64,000 nt of DNA, from NCBI GenBank assembly GCA_029027985.1, contig CP119076.1, positions 2,170,001-2,234,000 of the forward strand, written 5' to 3'. Below the pieces are notes generated by a model. The model saw only the letters and a list, made by a program, of their open reading frames with translations, was not told the origin of the DNA and did not search any database. A program made the position numbers and the translations under genes. Below, one piece after another: positions 1 to 8,776 of this stretch. The DNA is from Klebsiella aerogenes (GTDB lineage Bacteria; Pseudomonadota; Gammaproteobacteria; Enterobacterales; Enterobacteriaceae). Within the stretch, counting starts at the first letter, position 1, and each line of letters opens with the position of its first letter.

Positions 1-557
1 GCATCGGTATTTACCTTAAAACCAGTGATTTTGGCCAGGTGTTGTTGTGGCAGCAGGCCGAACGGAACTATCCCGCGCTCTTGCAGCAGGTAAAGGACCC
101 GACGGCGCCGCCGTTGCGTATGGATGAATTGGCTCAGCTGCGTCTGGGGCTGCGTAGTCATCTGCAGGATCATCCCGACGATCTCGTCGGCTGGCAGCTG
201 CTCGGGCGGTTGGGTCTGTTGCTGAACGATGGCGACACGGCGATCGGCGCCTTTGGCCGCGCGCACGCGTTGGCGGCGGATGACCCAGCGGCGACTTTCG
301 ATTACGCCAGCGCGCTGGTGCGGGCGGGTGATAATGGTCAAATGCGAATGGGCGAACTGCTGCTGCGCGATTTACATCAGCGGCAGCCGAAGAGCCTGCC
401 GGTGCTGGAGATGCTGGCGCTCAGCGCGGTGCGCAATGAAGATTATCCGCAGGCGGTTGTGGCGCTGCAGCAATTGCTGGTCCTGCTGCCGGAGGGCGAT
501 GCGCGCCGTCAGGCGATTGCCCGCCAGCTGGCGCAGGCGCAACAGCAAGCGCAGTAA
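1..557 (+). CDS. ccmH: Cytochrome c maturation protein CcmH, C-terminal TPR part (5' truncated)
   Basis: The reading frame is open from the first bases, so the gene starts before the window. About 184 residues are visible. They resemble the C-terminal half of E. coli CcmH (the CcmI-like region): a KIWQQA-like opening (VLLWQQAER), a DP.A.PL stretch, then TPR-type helices (GWQLLGRLGLLLND, ALAADDPAATFDYASALVRAG) and a final LLPEGDARR stretch. In the cytochrome c maturation system this periplasmic TPR domain holds apocytochrome c for haem ligation. The N-terminal CXXC thioredoxin-like half is not in view, so I cannot tell whether this is a two-domain CcmH or a separate CcmI. The gene converges on the repeat array that follows; no other ccm gene is visible. 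Confidence 0.8.
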   Translation, partial: IGIYLKTSDFGQVLLWQQAERNYPALLQQVKDPTAPPLRMDELAQLRLGLRSHLQDHPDDLVGWQLLGRLGLLLNDGDTAIGAFGRAHALAADDPAATFDYASALVRAGDNGQMRMGELLLRDLHQRQPKSLPVLEMLALSAVRNEDYPQAVVALQQLLVLLPEGDARRQAIARQLAQAQQQAQ

Positions 558-1510
558 ATGGCAGGGCTACGGGATGACAAATGGCGCGACATGTAGGTCG
601 GGTAAGCGTAGCGCCACCCGACAGAATAACTAACGGCCCCGCCGGGATTTCCCCTGCCTGCGCTGCGCCTGGCAGGGCTACGGGGTAACAAATGGCGCGA
701 CATGTAGGTCGGGTAAGCGTAGCGCCACCCGACAGAATAACGGCCCCGCCGGGATTTCCCCTGCCTGCGCTGCGCCTGGCAGGGCTACGGGGTAACAAAT
801 GACGCGGCATGTAGGTCGGGTAAGCGTAGCGCCACCCGACAGAATAACGGCCCCACAGGGATTTCCCCTGCCTGCGCTGCGCCTGGCAGGGCTACGGGTA
901 ACAAATGGCGCGACATGTAGGTCGGGTAAGCGTAGCGCCACCCGACAGAATAACGGCCCCGCCGGGATTTTCCCTGCCTGCGCTGCGCTTAGCAGGGCTA
1001 CGGGATGACAAATGGCGCGACATGTAGGCCGGATAAGGCGTAGCGCCACCCGACAGAATAACGACCCGCCGGGATTTCCCCTGCCTGCGCTGCGCTTGGC
1101 AGGGCTACGGGGTAACAAATGTCGCGGCGTGTAGGTCGGGTAAGCGTAGCGCCACCCGACAGAATAACGGCCTCACCGGGATTTCCCCTGCCTGCGCTGC
1201 GCTTAGCAGGGCTACGGGATAACAAATGGCGCAAAATGTAGGTCGGGTAAGCGTAGCGCCACCCGACAGAATAACGGCTCCGCCGGGATTTCCCCTGCCT
1301 GCGCTGCGCTTAGCAGGGCTACGGGATAACAAATGGCACGACATGTAGGTCGGGTAAGCGTAGCGCCACCCGACAGAATAACGGCCCCACCGGGATTTCC
1401 CCTGCCTGCGCTGCGCTTAGCAGGGCTACGGGGTAACAAATGGCGCGACATGTAGGTCGGGTAAGGCGTTAGCCGCCACCCGACAAACCGGCAGTCTCAC
1501 CCGCGCGGGA
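558..1510. repeat. Nine-unit tandem REP/BIME-like array, 107-bp period
   Basis: The same unit recurs with the word ATGTAGG (GTGTAGG once) near 591, 702, 809, 915, 1022, 1129, 1236, 1343 and 1450. The spacing is 111 bp once and otherwise 106-107 bp. Each full unit holds two hairpin palindromes: one with arms GTCGGGT/ACCCGAC around a GC-rich loop, one with arms CCCTGCC/GGCAGGG. They alternate, as in bacterial interspersed mosaic elements. The array lies between two convergent genes, a usual REP location. Unit five is diverged (AGGCCGGATAAGG) and the last unit is imperfect. Open frames across the array on both strands encode repeated peptides and are not genes. Confidence 0.9.
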
Positions 1511-1515
1511 GAGAT

Positions 1516-2286
1516 TTACTGCGCCACCCAGCCGCCGTCCATATTCCATGCCGCGCCGCGGACCTGGGCGGCGGCGTCGCTGCACAAGAACAGCGCCATT
1601 TCGCCCAACTGCTGCGGGGTCACGAATTCACCGGAAGGTTGTTTTTCTGCCAGCAATTGCTCTCTGGCCTGCTCCGGATCGGCCCCGTCAGCAATGCGCT
1701 TATCGATCTGCTGTTGCACCAGCGGCGTGAGCACCCAGCCTGGGCAGATTGCGTTACAGGTAATGCCGGTGCGTGCGGTCTCCAGCGCCAGCGTTTTGCT
1801 AAAACCGATGACGCCATGTTTGGCGGCGACGTAGGCCGATTTCTCTTTCGAGGCCACCAGACCATGCACGGAGGCAATGTTAATAATGCGCCCCCAGTTG
1901 CGATCGCGCATGCCCGGCAGCGCCAGGCGGCTGGTATGGAACACGCTGGACAGGTTAATCGCCAGAATATCATTCCACTTTTCCACCGCGAACTGCTCCA
2001 CCGGGGCGACATGCTGGATACCCGCGTTATTAATCACAATATCGACGCCGCCAAACTCGCTTTCGGCGTAGCGCATCATCGCTTCAATCTGCCCGACATC
2101 GCGCAGGTCGGCATCGTGATAGCCGGGGACTTTGCCCAGCGCGGCGACTTCGGCGCGGGCGTTGTTACTGTCGCCGAAGCCGTTGAGCACCAGCTGTGCG
2201 CCAGCCTGCGCCAGCACTTTGGCGATGCCTAAGCCAATTCCGCTGGTGGAGCCGGTGACCAGCGCCGTTTTACCGTTCAGATTCAT
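1516..2286 (-). CDS. 3-hydroxybutyrate dehydrogenase (SDR family)
   Basis: Predicted cytosolic NAD-dependent (R)-3-hydroxybutyrate to acetoacetate oxidoreductase, 256 residues, the usual length for BdhA-type enzymes. Visible classical SDR features are the cofactor loop TGSTSGIG near residues 11-18, the NNAG motif near residue 90, and a catalytic Ser...YVAAK (YxxxK) around residue 155. The C-terminal region has the GWVLTPLVQQQI substrate-loop pattern typical of 3-hydroxybutyrate dehydrogenases. An AGGAG ribosome site precedes the ATG. It is the last gene of a same-strand set with a permease, acyl-CoA dehydrogenase, thiolase and CoA-transferase, so ketone-body or PHB-monomer use is the likely role. 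Another SDR substrate is possible, but the context argues against it. Confidence 0.9.
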   Translation of the reverse strand: MNLNGKTALVTGSTSGIGLGIAKVLAQAGAQLVLNGFGDSNNARAEVAALGKVPGYHDADLRDVGQIEAMMRYAESEFGGVDIVINNAGIQHVAPVEQFAVEKWNDILAINLSSVFHTSRLALPGMRDRNWGRIINIASVHGLVASKEKSAYVAAKHGVIGFSKTLALETARTGITCNAICPGWVLTPLVQQQIDKRIADGADPEQAREQLLAEKQPSGEFVTPQQLGEMALFLCSDAAAQVRGAAWNMDGGWVAQ

Positions 2287-2309
2287 TTGTTTACTCCTGA
2301 CATAATGGG

Positions 2310-3701
2310 TTAAACAATGCCGGTTAAATAGAACACGGCAATGACAAACAGGACCGCAAGGCTTTTGATCACCGTAATCGCGAAGATGCCGCCATAGGCC
2401 TGGCGATGGCTTAAACCGGTGATCGCCAGCAGGGTGATCACCGCGCCGTTGTGCGGTAGGGTGTCCATGCCGCCGCTGGCCATCGAGGCGACGCGGTGCA
2501 GCACTTCGAGCGGAATATTGGCGGCGTGGGCGGTGGCAATGAAGGTATCGGACATCGCGCCCAGCGCGATGCTCATCCCGCCGGAAGCGGAACCGGTGAT
2601 CCCGGCCAGTACGGTGACGCTAATTGCTTCGTTTAACAGCGGATTGGGAATTGCGGTCAGCGCTTTGGACAACACCAGGAAACCCGGCAGAGCGGCGATC
2701 ACCGCGCCGAAACCGTATTCCGAGGCGGTGTTCATCGCCGCGAGGATCGCCCCGCTGACCGCCGTACGGCTGCCTTCCGCCAGCCGCCCGCGAATATTGC
2801 GAAAACCAAACACCAACACCACGATGATGCCGGAAAGCAGCGCCGCTTCCACCGCCCAGATTGCGGTGATTTTGCCGACTTCAGTCACAATCGGTTTCGC
2901 CAGCCCTGGTAGGGTCAGCTCATGGCTTGCGCCGTACCACTGCGGGATCCAACGGGTAAACAGGAGATTCAGCACGCCAACCAGCAGCAACGGGGCAATG
3001 GCGATCAGCGGATGCGGCAGGTTAATGTTATCCGGCGTCTCCGGTTCATTTTGCAGATCGGTGCCGTAGCCTTCGCCATGAGCCTGCGCTTTACGGCGCT
3101 GACGCTCCAGCCACAGTAAACCGAAGGTGATGATAAACAGCGAGCCAATCAGCCCCAGCCAGGGCGCGGCCCAGGCGTTGGTGCCGAAAAAGCTGGTCGG
3201 GATAATGTTCTGGATCTGCGGCGTACCGGGCAGGGCATCCATGGTAAATGAGAACGCGCCCAGCGCGACGGTTGCCGGGATAAGCCGTTTTGGAATGCCG
3301 CTCTGGCGAAACAGCTCGGCGGCAAAGGGATAGACCGCAAAGGCGACCACGAACAGCGATACGCCGCCGTAGGTCAGCAGGGCGCACACCAGTACGATCA
3401 CCGGGATAGCATGCCGTCGCCCGAGAATACGTATGGCGGCGGCGACGATCGCGCGCGAGAAGCCGGATAGCTCAATCAGCTTGCCGAAGACGGCGCCCAG
3501 CAGAAACACCGGGAAATAGAGCTTCACAAAACCGACCATTTTTTCCATAAACAGGCCAGTAAAGGTAGGGCCGACCGCGCTCGGGTCGGTGAGCAAGACC
3601 GCGCCAAGCGCGGCGATAGGGGCAAAAAGGATAACGCTGTATCCACGGTACGCCGCCAGCATCAGTAATGCCAGCGCGGCCAGGGCAATCAACACACTCA
3701 T
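2310..3701 (-). CDS. GntP-family permease (probable hydroxybutyrate/acetoacetate importer)
   Basis: A 463-residue polytopic inner-membrane protein of the GntP gluconate:H+ symporter family, seen in its long hydrophobic helices and family blocks such as GGVSLFVVAFAVYPFA and SASGGMSIALGAMSD. A hydrophilic loop near residues 205-235 separates the two helix bundles. It lies 23 bp upstream of the 3-hydroxybutyrate dehydrogenase and about 50 bp downstream of the hydroxyacyl-CoA dehydrogenase on the same strand. The cargo is therefore more likely a short hydroxy- or keto-acid than gluconate. The ATG has a GAGGAG ribosome site. Substrate is inferred from neighbours only. Confidence 0.85.
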   Translation of the reverse strand: MSVLIALAALALLMLAAYRGYSVILFAPIAALGAVLLTDPSAVGPTFTGLFMEKMVGFVKLYFPVFLLGAVFGKLIELSGFSRAIVAAAIRILGRRHAIPVIVLVCALLTYGGVSLFVVAFAVYPFAAELFRQSGIPKRLIPATVALGAFSFTMDALPGTPQIQNIIPTSFFGTNAWAAPWLGLIGSLFIITFGLLWLERQRRKAQAHGEGYGTDLQNEPETPDNINLPHPLIAIAPLLLVGVLNLLFTRWIPQWYGASHELTLPGLAKPIVTEVGKITAIWAVEAALLSGIIVVLVFGFRNIRGRLAEGSRTAVSGAILAAMNTASEYGFGAVIAALPGFLVLSKALTAIPNPLLNEAISVTVLAGITGSASGGMSIALGAMSDTFIATAHAANIPLEVLHRVASMASGGMDTLPHNGAVITLLAITGLSHRQAYGGIFAITVIKSLAVLFVIAVFYLTGIV

Positions 3702-3750
3702 TACGACTCCTCACTATCATTGTTATTGTCGGGGGTACAAAACGAGGAAG

Positions 3751-4674
3751 TTACGGTTTCAGGGCGTAGCGCAGCTGGTGCTCGCGGCGCGACTGGATAC
3801 GTTTCTGCCGGGCCTCATCCCAGCGGTAAAAACCTTGTCCACTGCGGGCGCCGGTATCGCCTTGCGCCACCTTATCGGCGACCAGCGTCATCATTTCGTT
3901 GCCGCTGGCCAGCTCCGGCAGCAGGTGCTGACAAATATCCTGTACCGTCGCCAGCCCGGTCATGTCGGCGGCTTCCAGCGGCCCAACCATGGCGTAGCGG
4001 CGGCCGAGCGAGGCGCGCATCACCTTATCGACCACTTCCGGCGAGGCTATCCCGCTGTGGACGATATGTAGCGCTTCGCGCAGCAGGGCGAACTGCAGGC
4101 GGTTGCCGACAAAGCCCGGCGCGGCGCGGTTGAGCACGACCGCTTCCAGCGCGCAGGCGGTGAAAAAGTCGCTGACCTCGCCGGCCAGATGCGGCAGGGT
4201 GGCGCTGCCGGGGACCACCTCGACCAGTGGGATAAAGTGCGGCGGGTGCCAGAAGTGGGCGATCAGTAATCGTTCGGGATGACGCATGCCCTGCGCCAGC
4301 TGGTCCGGCGGCAGGCCGCTGGTGTTGCTGGCGATGATGGCATCATCGGCGATAAGCGCTTCCAGCTCGGCGTATAAGGCGTGTTTGAGCGGCAGGCGTT
4401 CCGGAATAGCTTCGATCAGTAAGGTGGCGTTGGCGAGTTCGCCTAATGCCGTGGCGCCCGACAGGCGCGCGAGCACCGCAGCGCGCTGAGCGGGATCAAA
4501 CTGCCCGCATTCTTCGAGTTCGCGTAAAATGGCCGTGGCGACGCCGGGGATGTCGCCGATGCGCCCCGGGTCGGTATCATATAAACAAACGGCATGGCCG
4601 TGACGGGCGAAATGACAGGCAATGCCGACGCCCATCAGGCCCGCTCCCAGTACCGCTAATTGAGGTGTATACAT
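3751..4674 (-). CDS. 3-hydroxyacyl-CoA dehydrogenase family protein
   Basis: 307 residues, NAD(P)-binding at the N terminus (VLGAGLMGVGIA, the GxGxMGxxxA fold signature near residues 9-20) followed by the helical 3HCDH C-terminal domain (APGFVGNRLQFALLREA). The usual catalytic HFFNP segment is replaced by HFWHPPHFIP, a variant also seen in the carnitine/L-gulonate dehydrogenase branch of the superfamily. The substrate may thus be a free hydroxy acid rather than an acyl-CoA. It sits 11 bp downstream of the thiolase gene in the ketone-body operon. A GGAG ribosome site precedes the ATG. Family is sure; the exact reaction is not. Confidence 0.8.
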   Translation of the reverse strand: MYTPQLAVLGAGLMGVGIACHFARHGHAVCLYDTDPGRIGDIPGVATAILRELEECGQFDPAQRAAVLARLSGATALGELANATLLIEAIPERLPLKHALYAELEALIADDAIIASNTSGLPPDQLAQGMRHPERLLIAHFWHPPHFIPLVEVVPGSATLPHLAGEVSDFFTACALEAVVLNRAAPGFVGNRLQFALLREALHIVHSGIASPEVVDKVMRASLGRRYAMVGPLEAADMTGLATVQDICQHLLPELASGNEMMTLVADKVAQGDTGARSGQGFYRWDEARQKRIQSRREHQLRYALKP

Positions 4675-4685
4675 AGTGGCTCCTG

Positions 4686-5867
4686 TTAACGTTCAATGGT
4701 CATGGCGATACCCTGTCCGCCGCCGACGCAGAGGGTCGCCAGGCCTTTGCTGACGTCGCGGCGTTGCATTTCGTACAGTAGACTGACCAGAATGCGGCAG
4801 CCGGAGGCGCCGATCGGATGGCCAAGGGCGATAGCGCCGCCGTTGACGTTAACCTTCTGACTGTCCCACTCCAGTACCTGCCCGACGGCCAGCGCCTGCA
4901 CGGCGAACGCTTCGTTAGCTTCAATTAACGCCACCTCATCAAGCGTCCAACCGGCGCGCTGCAGCGCCATTCGACAGGCGCTAACCGGGCCAATACCCAT
5001 GACTGCCGGATCGACGCCGGTGACCGCCGAGCTGACGATCCTGGCCAGTACCGGCAGGCCAAGTTGCTGCGCTTTCTCCACGCTCATCAGCAACACCGCC
5101 GCTGCGCCGTCGTTGAGCGACGAGGCATTACCGGCGGTGACGCTGCCCCCTTCTGTGCGGAAGGCCGGGCGCAGTTGCGCCAGTTGCTGCTCGCTGCTCT
5201 CCGGCCGCGGCTGCTCGTCTTCGGTGACCACGCGCGGCGGCTTTTTCCCCTGCGCGACGGTGACCGGCACGATCTCAGTCTGAAAGCGTCCGGCGGCCAT
5301 CGCGGCGGCCGCTTTGCGTTGCGAAAGCGCGGCAAAGGCATCCTGCCGGGCGCGGCTGATATTGAAGGCGTCAGCGAGGTTCTCCGCGGTCATTCCCATG
5401 TGATAGTCGTTAAACGCATCCCACAGACCATCCTGAATCATGCTGTCCTGCATACTGGCGTGGCCGAAACGTAATCCATCGCGCGCGCCGTTGACCAGGT
5501 AAGGGGCGTTGCTCATGCTCTCCTGGCCGCCGGCGATAACGATTTCCGAGTCGCCGCTGCGAATCGCCTGCACCGCCTGCTGTACGGCCTTTAACCCGGA
5601 GCCGCACACCAGATTAACGGTAACGGCCGGAGTAGCGACCGGCAGCCCGGCTTGCAGCGCGGTTTGTCGTGCCGGATTCTGTCCGCAGCCAGCGGTTAAT
5701 ACCTGACCAAAAATCAGCTCGTCGACTGCATCGGCCGGCAGTTGAGTACGTTCCAGTAGGCCACGCACCGCCGCAGCGCCGAGGTCGACAGCGGAAAGGG
5801 GGGCAAATGCGCCGCGAAAACTGCCGATGGGCGTTCGCACCGCGCTGACGATAGCGATGTCTTTCAT
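4686..5867 (-). CDS. Acetyl-CoA acetyltransferase (thiolase, AtoB-like)
   Basis: Degradative thiolase of 393 residues that would cleave acetoacetyl-CoA into two acetyl-CoA. Diagnostic parts are the acyl-accepting Cys in [10 protein letters not shown] (about residue 88), the [15 protein letters not shown] block with the active-site His near residue 348, and the second catalytic Cys in TLCVGGGQG near the end. Two ATGs lie two codons apart (5873 and 5867). The GAGGA ribosome site almost touches the first, so I place the start at 5867; the protein then begins [15 protein letters not shown] like other thiolases. It is packed between the hydroxyacyl-CoA dehydrogenase and CoA-transferase subunit B, completing a 3-hydroxybutyrate to acetyl-CoA route. 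Confidence 0.92.
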   Translation of the reverse strand: MKDIAIVSAVRTPIGSFRGAFAPLSAVDLGAAAVRGLLERTQLPADAVDELIFGQVLTAGCGQNPARQTALQAGLPVATPAVTVNLVCGSGLKAVQQAVQAIRSGDSEIVIAGGQESMSNAPYLVNGARDGLRFGHASMQDSMIQDGLWDAFNDYHMGMTAENLADAFNISRARQDAFAALSQRKAAAAMAAGRFQTEIVPVTVAQGKKPPRVVTEDEQPRPESSEQQLAQLRPAFRTEGGSVTAGNASSLNDGAAAVLLMSVEKAQQLGLPVLARIVSSAVTGVDPAVMGIGPVSACRMALQRAGWTLDEVALIEANEAFAVQALAVGQVLEWDSQKVNVNGGAIALGHPIGASGCRILVSLLYEMQRRDVSKGLATLCVGGGQGIAMTIER

Positions 5868-5876
5868 ATTCATTCC

Positions 5877-6533
5877 TCAGTTGAAGCGCATTTCGCGGAC
5901 ATCGTCGGCAACAACCAGCCGTCCCGCCGTTTTTTGGGCAATGTCGTCAATGCTGACGCCGGGCGCGTATTCGCGCAGGACGAAGGCGCCGTCGGTAATC
6001 TCCAGCAGGGCGAGGTCGGTGAGCACCCGACGAATGCAGCCCGCGCCGGTGAGTGGAAGGGTGCACTGCGGGAGCAGTTTGGATTCACCGTTTTTCGACG
6101 CGTGGGTCATGACCACGATGATATTTTGCGCCCCCGCGACCAGATCCATGGCGCCGCCCATTCCCTTGACCATTTTCCCCGGGATCATCCATGAGGCGAT
6201 ATTGCCCGCGACGTCGACTTCAAAGGCGCCCAGGACCGTGAGGTCAACATGACCGCCGCGGATCATGGCGAACGACTGGGCGGAATCGAAAATCGCGGCA
6301 CCGGTTTGCGCGGTGACGGTTTGCTTGCCTGCGTTAATCATGTCGGCATCGATCGTCGCCGCATCGGGAAATTCGCCCATCCCCAGCAGACCGTTTTCCG
6401 ACTGCAGCATCACGTCGATACCCGCAGGGATATAGTTGGCCACCAGCGTCGGAATCCCGATGCCGAGATTAACGTAGTCGCCGTCGCGCAGCTCCTGGGC
6501 GACGCGCATCGCCATTTGTTCACGAGTTAACAT
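5877..6533 (-). CDS. 3-oxoacid CoA-transferase subunit B (AtoA/ScoB-like)
   Basis: Beta subunit, 218 residues, of a family I CoA-transferase that activates acetoacetate by moving CoA from succinyl-CoA or acetyl-CoA. The catalytic glutamate motif is visible as SENGLLGMG near residue 47 (ExGxxG type), after the N-terminal GDYVNLGIGIPT glycine-rich segment. Subunit A lies directly upstream with a 2-bp gap, as in the ato and sco operons. The operon carries no sigma-54 activator like AtoC, so control is probably by the divergent LysR protein. Donor CoA cannot be read from sequence. Confidence 0.92.
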   Translation of the reverse strand: MLTREQMAMRVAQELRDGDYVNLGIGIPTLVANYIPAGIDVMLQSENGLLGMGEFPDAATIDADMINAGKQTVTAQTGAAIFDSAQSFAMIRGGHVDLTVLGAFEVDVAGNIASWMIPGKMVKGMGGAMDLVAGAQNIIVVMTHASKNGESKLLPQCTLPLTGAGCIRRVLTDLALLEITDGAFVLREYAPGVSIDDIAQKTAGRLVVADDVREMRFN

Positions 6534-6535
6534 GT

Positions 6536-7243
6536 TCAGTTTCCCCCTGCGCGCAGCGTGCGTTGTTCAATGCGTTTTTCGAATTGCCCGACGATCAGAC
6601 GGTCAACATAAATACCGGGCGTGTGGATAGCGCTGGGCGGTAGTTCGCCGGGCGCGACGATCTCTTCAACTTCCACCACCGTGATGCGCCCGGCGGTGGC
6701 CATCAGCGGGTTAAAATTCTGCGCGGTATGGCGATAGACCACATTGCCGTACCAGTCGGCCTTCCAGCCCTTCACTAGTGCGAAATCGCCGCGAATGGCC
6801 TCTTCGAGGATGTAATTTTTACCGTCGAACTGGTGGACCTCTTTCCCTTCCGCCACCGGGGTTCCGTAGCCGGTGGCGGTATAGAAACCGGGGATCCCGG
6901 CGCCGCCGGCGCGGATTTTTTCCGCAAGCGTTCCCTGCGGCGTGAGTTCCACGGCCAGTTCGCCGCTCAGCGCCAGCTGCGCAAAGAGGGCGTTTTCGCC
7001 AACGTAGGAGGCCACGACTTTGCGTACCTGGCGAGCTTCCAGCAGCATGCCGAGACCGAAGCCATCGACGCCGCAGTTGTTAGAGACCACGGTCAGCCCC
7101 TGAACCCGGCGGCGTTTAACCTCGGCAATTAAATTTTCCGGGATGCCGCACAGGCCAAAACCGCCAGCCAGCAGCGTCATGCCGTCGGTTAATCCTTCCA
7201 GTGCCGCTTCATAGCTGGCGACGCGTTTATCCAGTCCTGCCAT
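6536..7243 (-). CDS. 3-oxoacid CoA-transferase subunit A (AtoD/ScoA-like)
   Basis: Alpha subunit of the acetoacetate CoA-transferase, 235 residues from the ATG at 7243, which has an AGGAGA ribosome site; the frame is open further upstream (7276) but without a comparable site. The family block [20 protein letters not shown] is near the N terminus, and [15 protein letters not shown] sits mid-protein. It is the promoter-proximal gene of the six-gene ketone-body operon. The 140-bp space to the divergent LysR gene must hold the operon promoter and its operator. Together with subunit B it would feed acetoacetyl-CoA to the thiolase. Confidence 0.92.
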   Translation of the reverse strand: MAGLDKRVASYEAALEGLTDGMTLLAGGFGLCGIPENLIAEVKRRRVQGLTVVSNNCGVDGFGLGMLLEARQVRKVVASYVGENALFAQLALSGELAVELTPQGTLAEKIRAGGAGIPGFYTATGYGTPVAEGKEVHQFDGKNYILEEAIRGDFALVKGWKADWYGNVVYRHTAQNFNPLMATAGRITVVEVEEIVAPGELPPSAIHTPGIYVDRLIVGQFEKRIEQRTLRAGGN

Positions 7244-7345
7244 CTTTTTTCTCCTGCCTTGCGATGGCTCTATCATTGAGGGCGCAGACTGATTTGATAA
7301 TTTTGAATTTGTGACCCACTCATTTGGTTTTTTTATTAATTTATC

Positions 7346-7373
7346 GTTAACTAAATTCTTTCAATTAGTTAAC
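7346..7373. promoter_or_regulatory. Perfect 9-bp inverted repeat upstream of the LysR gene (candidate operator)
   Basis: GTTAACTAA at 7346-7354 and its exact inverse TTAGTTAAC at 7365-7373, with a 10-bp AT-rich spacer, end 10 bp before the LysR start codon. Long inverted repeats between a LysR gene and its divergent target are the usual binding sites of this family. So close to the ATG, it would also fold in the leader RNA and could repress the regulator's own synthesis. Confidence 0.5.
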
Positions 7374-7383
7374 AGGAAGAAAA

Positions 7384-8289
7384 ATGAGAATGAGTGTCAA
7401 ACAGTTACGCGCGTTTTTAGCGGTAGCTCACACTCTCAATTTCGCCCACGCCAGCGAGCGGCTGAATCTGTCGCAGCCAGCCTTGAGCTTGACCATTAAG
7501 GGGTTGGAAGAGTCGCTGGGCGGCGCGTTGTTGCAGCGCAGCACCCGCAAAGTGACATTAACCCAGGAGGGGGAAACCTTCCTGCCGATGGCGCGCCAGC
7601 TGCTGGCGGACTGGGATAATGCCGAAGAGGCGATGCGGCAAAGTTTCACTCTGCAACGGGGAAAAATCTCCGTTGCCGCTATGCCGTCGTTTGCCGCGAA
7701 CGTGTTGCCGGAAGTGCTCAAAACCTTCCGCGATCGCTACGCGGGAGTGAATGTCACGGTACATGACGTGATTAACGAGCAGGTGATCGAGATGGTGCGC
7801 GAAGGGCGGGTCGAGATGGGGATTGCCTTTGAGCCGTCCCCCACCAACAATCTGCTGTTTACGCCGCTGGCGGTGGATCGCTTTATGGCGATCGTGCCAA
7901 AAACGTCGCCGCTGGCGAGTAAAAAACAATTGAGCTGGCGTGAACTGTTGACGCTGGATTTTATTACCCTGCAGCGGCCATCGGCGGTGCGTCTGATGCT
8001 GGAAGAAGAGTTGGCGCGTAGCGGCAGTCAGCTAGACGTGGCGCTGGAGAGCCATCAGTTAGTCACCGTAGGACGGATGGTCGCCAGCGGTTTGGGCGGC
8101 AGCGCGGTACCTGCATTATGCCGATCGCAAATGCAGTCGTTGGGCGCGGTGTGCCTGCCGCTGACCGATCCGCCGATTGAAAAGTGTATTGGCGTGATTC
8201 ACGCCGGGCATATGCAGCTATCGAAAGCGGCGCAGGCCCTCCTGGATACGCTGAAGGGTTTTTTACCCGCTCAGGAGGGCAACAGGTAA
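7384..8289 (+). CDS. LysR-family regulator of the ketone-body operon
   Basis: 301 residues with an N-terminal winged helix-turn-helix (MSVKQLRAFLAVAHTLNFAHASERLNLSQPALSLTIKGLEE) and a C-terminal periplasmic-binding-protein-like effector domain starting near residue 90. Start is the ATG at 7384 or 7390, after an AGGAAG ribosome site. It is transcribed away from the CoA-transferase gene across a 140-bp spacer, the standard layout for a LysR activator and its target. The inducer is probably 3-hydroxybutyrate, acetoacetate or a CoA derivative; this is inferred from neighbours only. Confidence 0.88.
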   Translation: MRMSVKQLRAFLAVAHTLNFAHASERLNLSQPALSLTIKGLEESLGGALLQRSTRKVTLTQEGETFLPMARQLLADWDNAEEAMRQSFTLQRGKISVAAMPSFAANVLPEVLKTFRDRYAGVNVTVHDVINEQVIEMVREGRVEMGIAFEPSPTNNLLFTPLAVDRFMAIVPKTSPLASKKQLSWRELLTLDFITLQRPSAVRLMLEEELARSGSQLDVALESHQLVTVGRMVASGLGGSAVPALCRSQMQSLGAVCLPLTDPPIEKCIGVIHAGHMQLSKAAQALLDTLKGFLPAQEGNR

Positions 8290-8315
8290 AAAAAAACCGG
8301 CCTGGTTAGCCGGTT
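8288..8315 (-). terminator. Rho-independent terminator of the 46-residue gene
   Basis: On the minus strand a 7-bp stem (AACCGGC/GCCGGTT with a 7-nt loop, 8295-8315) is followed by a run of U (plus-strand A at 8288-8294). It lies just after the stop of the small gene at 8322 and overlaps the stop codon of the convergent LysR gene. Confidence 0.8.
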
Positions 8316-8321
8316 CGGGAA

Positions 8322-8462
8322 TCAGATTTTGCAGGCATCGCCGCAATCATCATCGGCAACAATCGCCTGCGCTTTTTTATCAGCTTCATCCAGGCGTTCA
8401 GCGTTACGTTCTTCCGCTTCTTCCAGGCCGTTAAAGACCAGGTTGTCGAGATCAATTTCCAT
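8322..8462 (-). CDS. 46-residue acidic protein with C-terminal Cys-x3-Cys
   Basis: I do not recognise this protein. It begins MEIDLDNLVFNGLEEAEE, continues through a charged helical stretch rich in Glu, Asp, Ala and Arg/Lys, and ends IVADDDCGDACKI. It has no signal peptide or membrane segment. Support for being real: a terminator directly after the stop, codon use like its neighbours, and a candidate -10 (TATACT) upstream on the minus strand. The upstream ribosome site is weak. The two cysteines in an acidic tail suggest metal binding, a redox pair or a peptide precursor, but nothing proves any of these. No modification enzyme gene lies next to it. Confidence 0.6.
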   Translation of the reverse strand: MEIDLDNLVFNGLEEAEERNAERLDEADKKAQAIVADDDCGDACKI

Positions 8463-8776
8463 GAGTTACCCACTTTACTACTGTTTTGACTGTCGACAGA
8501 GTATAGGTCAAAACGACTGATTGATGCACGTCGCGCATGCCGCAATCGCACAGAGCGTTAATCACCAGACCGTTTCTGATACAGGAATGTCTGAATGTTA
8601 TTCAATGACCGCCAATAATCATAGTTGACATTATTTTTTATTATTTATTGCGCACTAAAAGATAATTTTTTGACTGTTTATTAAATGGAATGACAACGAA
8701 CCAGTAAATAACCATTGACCAGTTTTATATATGATATTATGGCCGCGATTATGGATGAATCTATGGATCTTGATCA
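8463..8776. other. AT-rich divergent intergenic region
   Basis: This separates the 46-residue gene and the VirK-family gene. It includes a 10-bp palindrome CTGTCGACAG near 8490-8500 and a strongly AT-rich stretch (8620-8740) with several possible -10 hexamers. A weak match to a PhoP direct repeat (TGTTTA, then TGGAAT 5 bp later, 8675-8691) is worth noting because VirK/YbjX genes are PhoP-controlled in Salmonella. I see no coding region or stable RNA. Confidence 0.4.

Noticed and set aside
558..1451. Overlapping open frames on both strands through the repeat array
   Set aside because: They are translations of the 107-bp REP units in successive registers, with repeated peptides and no ribosome sites.
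558..1510. CRISPR array
   Set aside because: Units are about 107 bp and similar along their whole length, with no unique spacers; each holds two palindromes typical of REP/BIME elements, and no cas genes are near.
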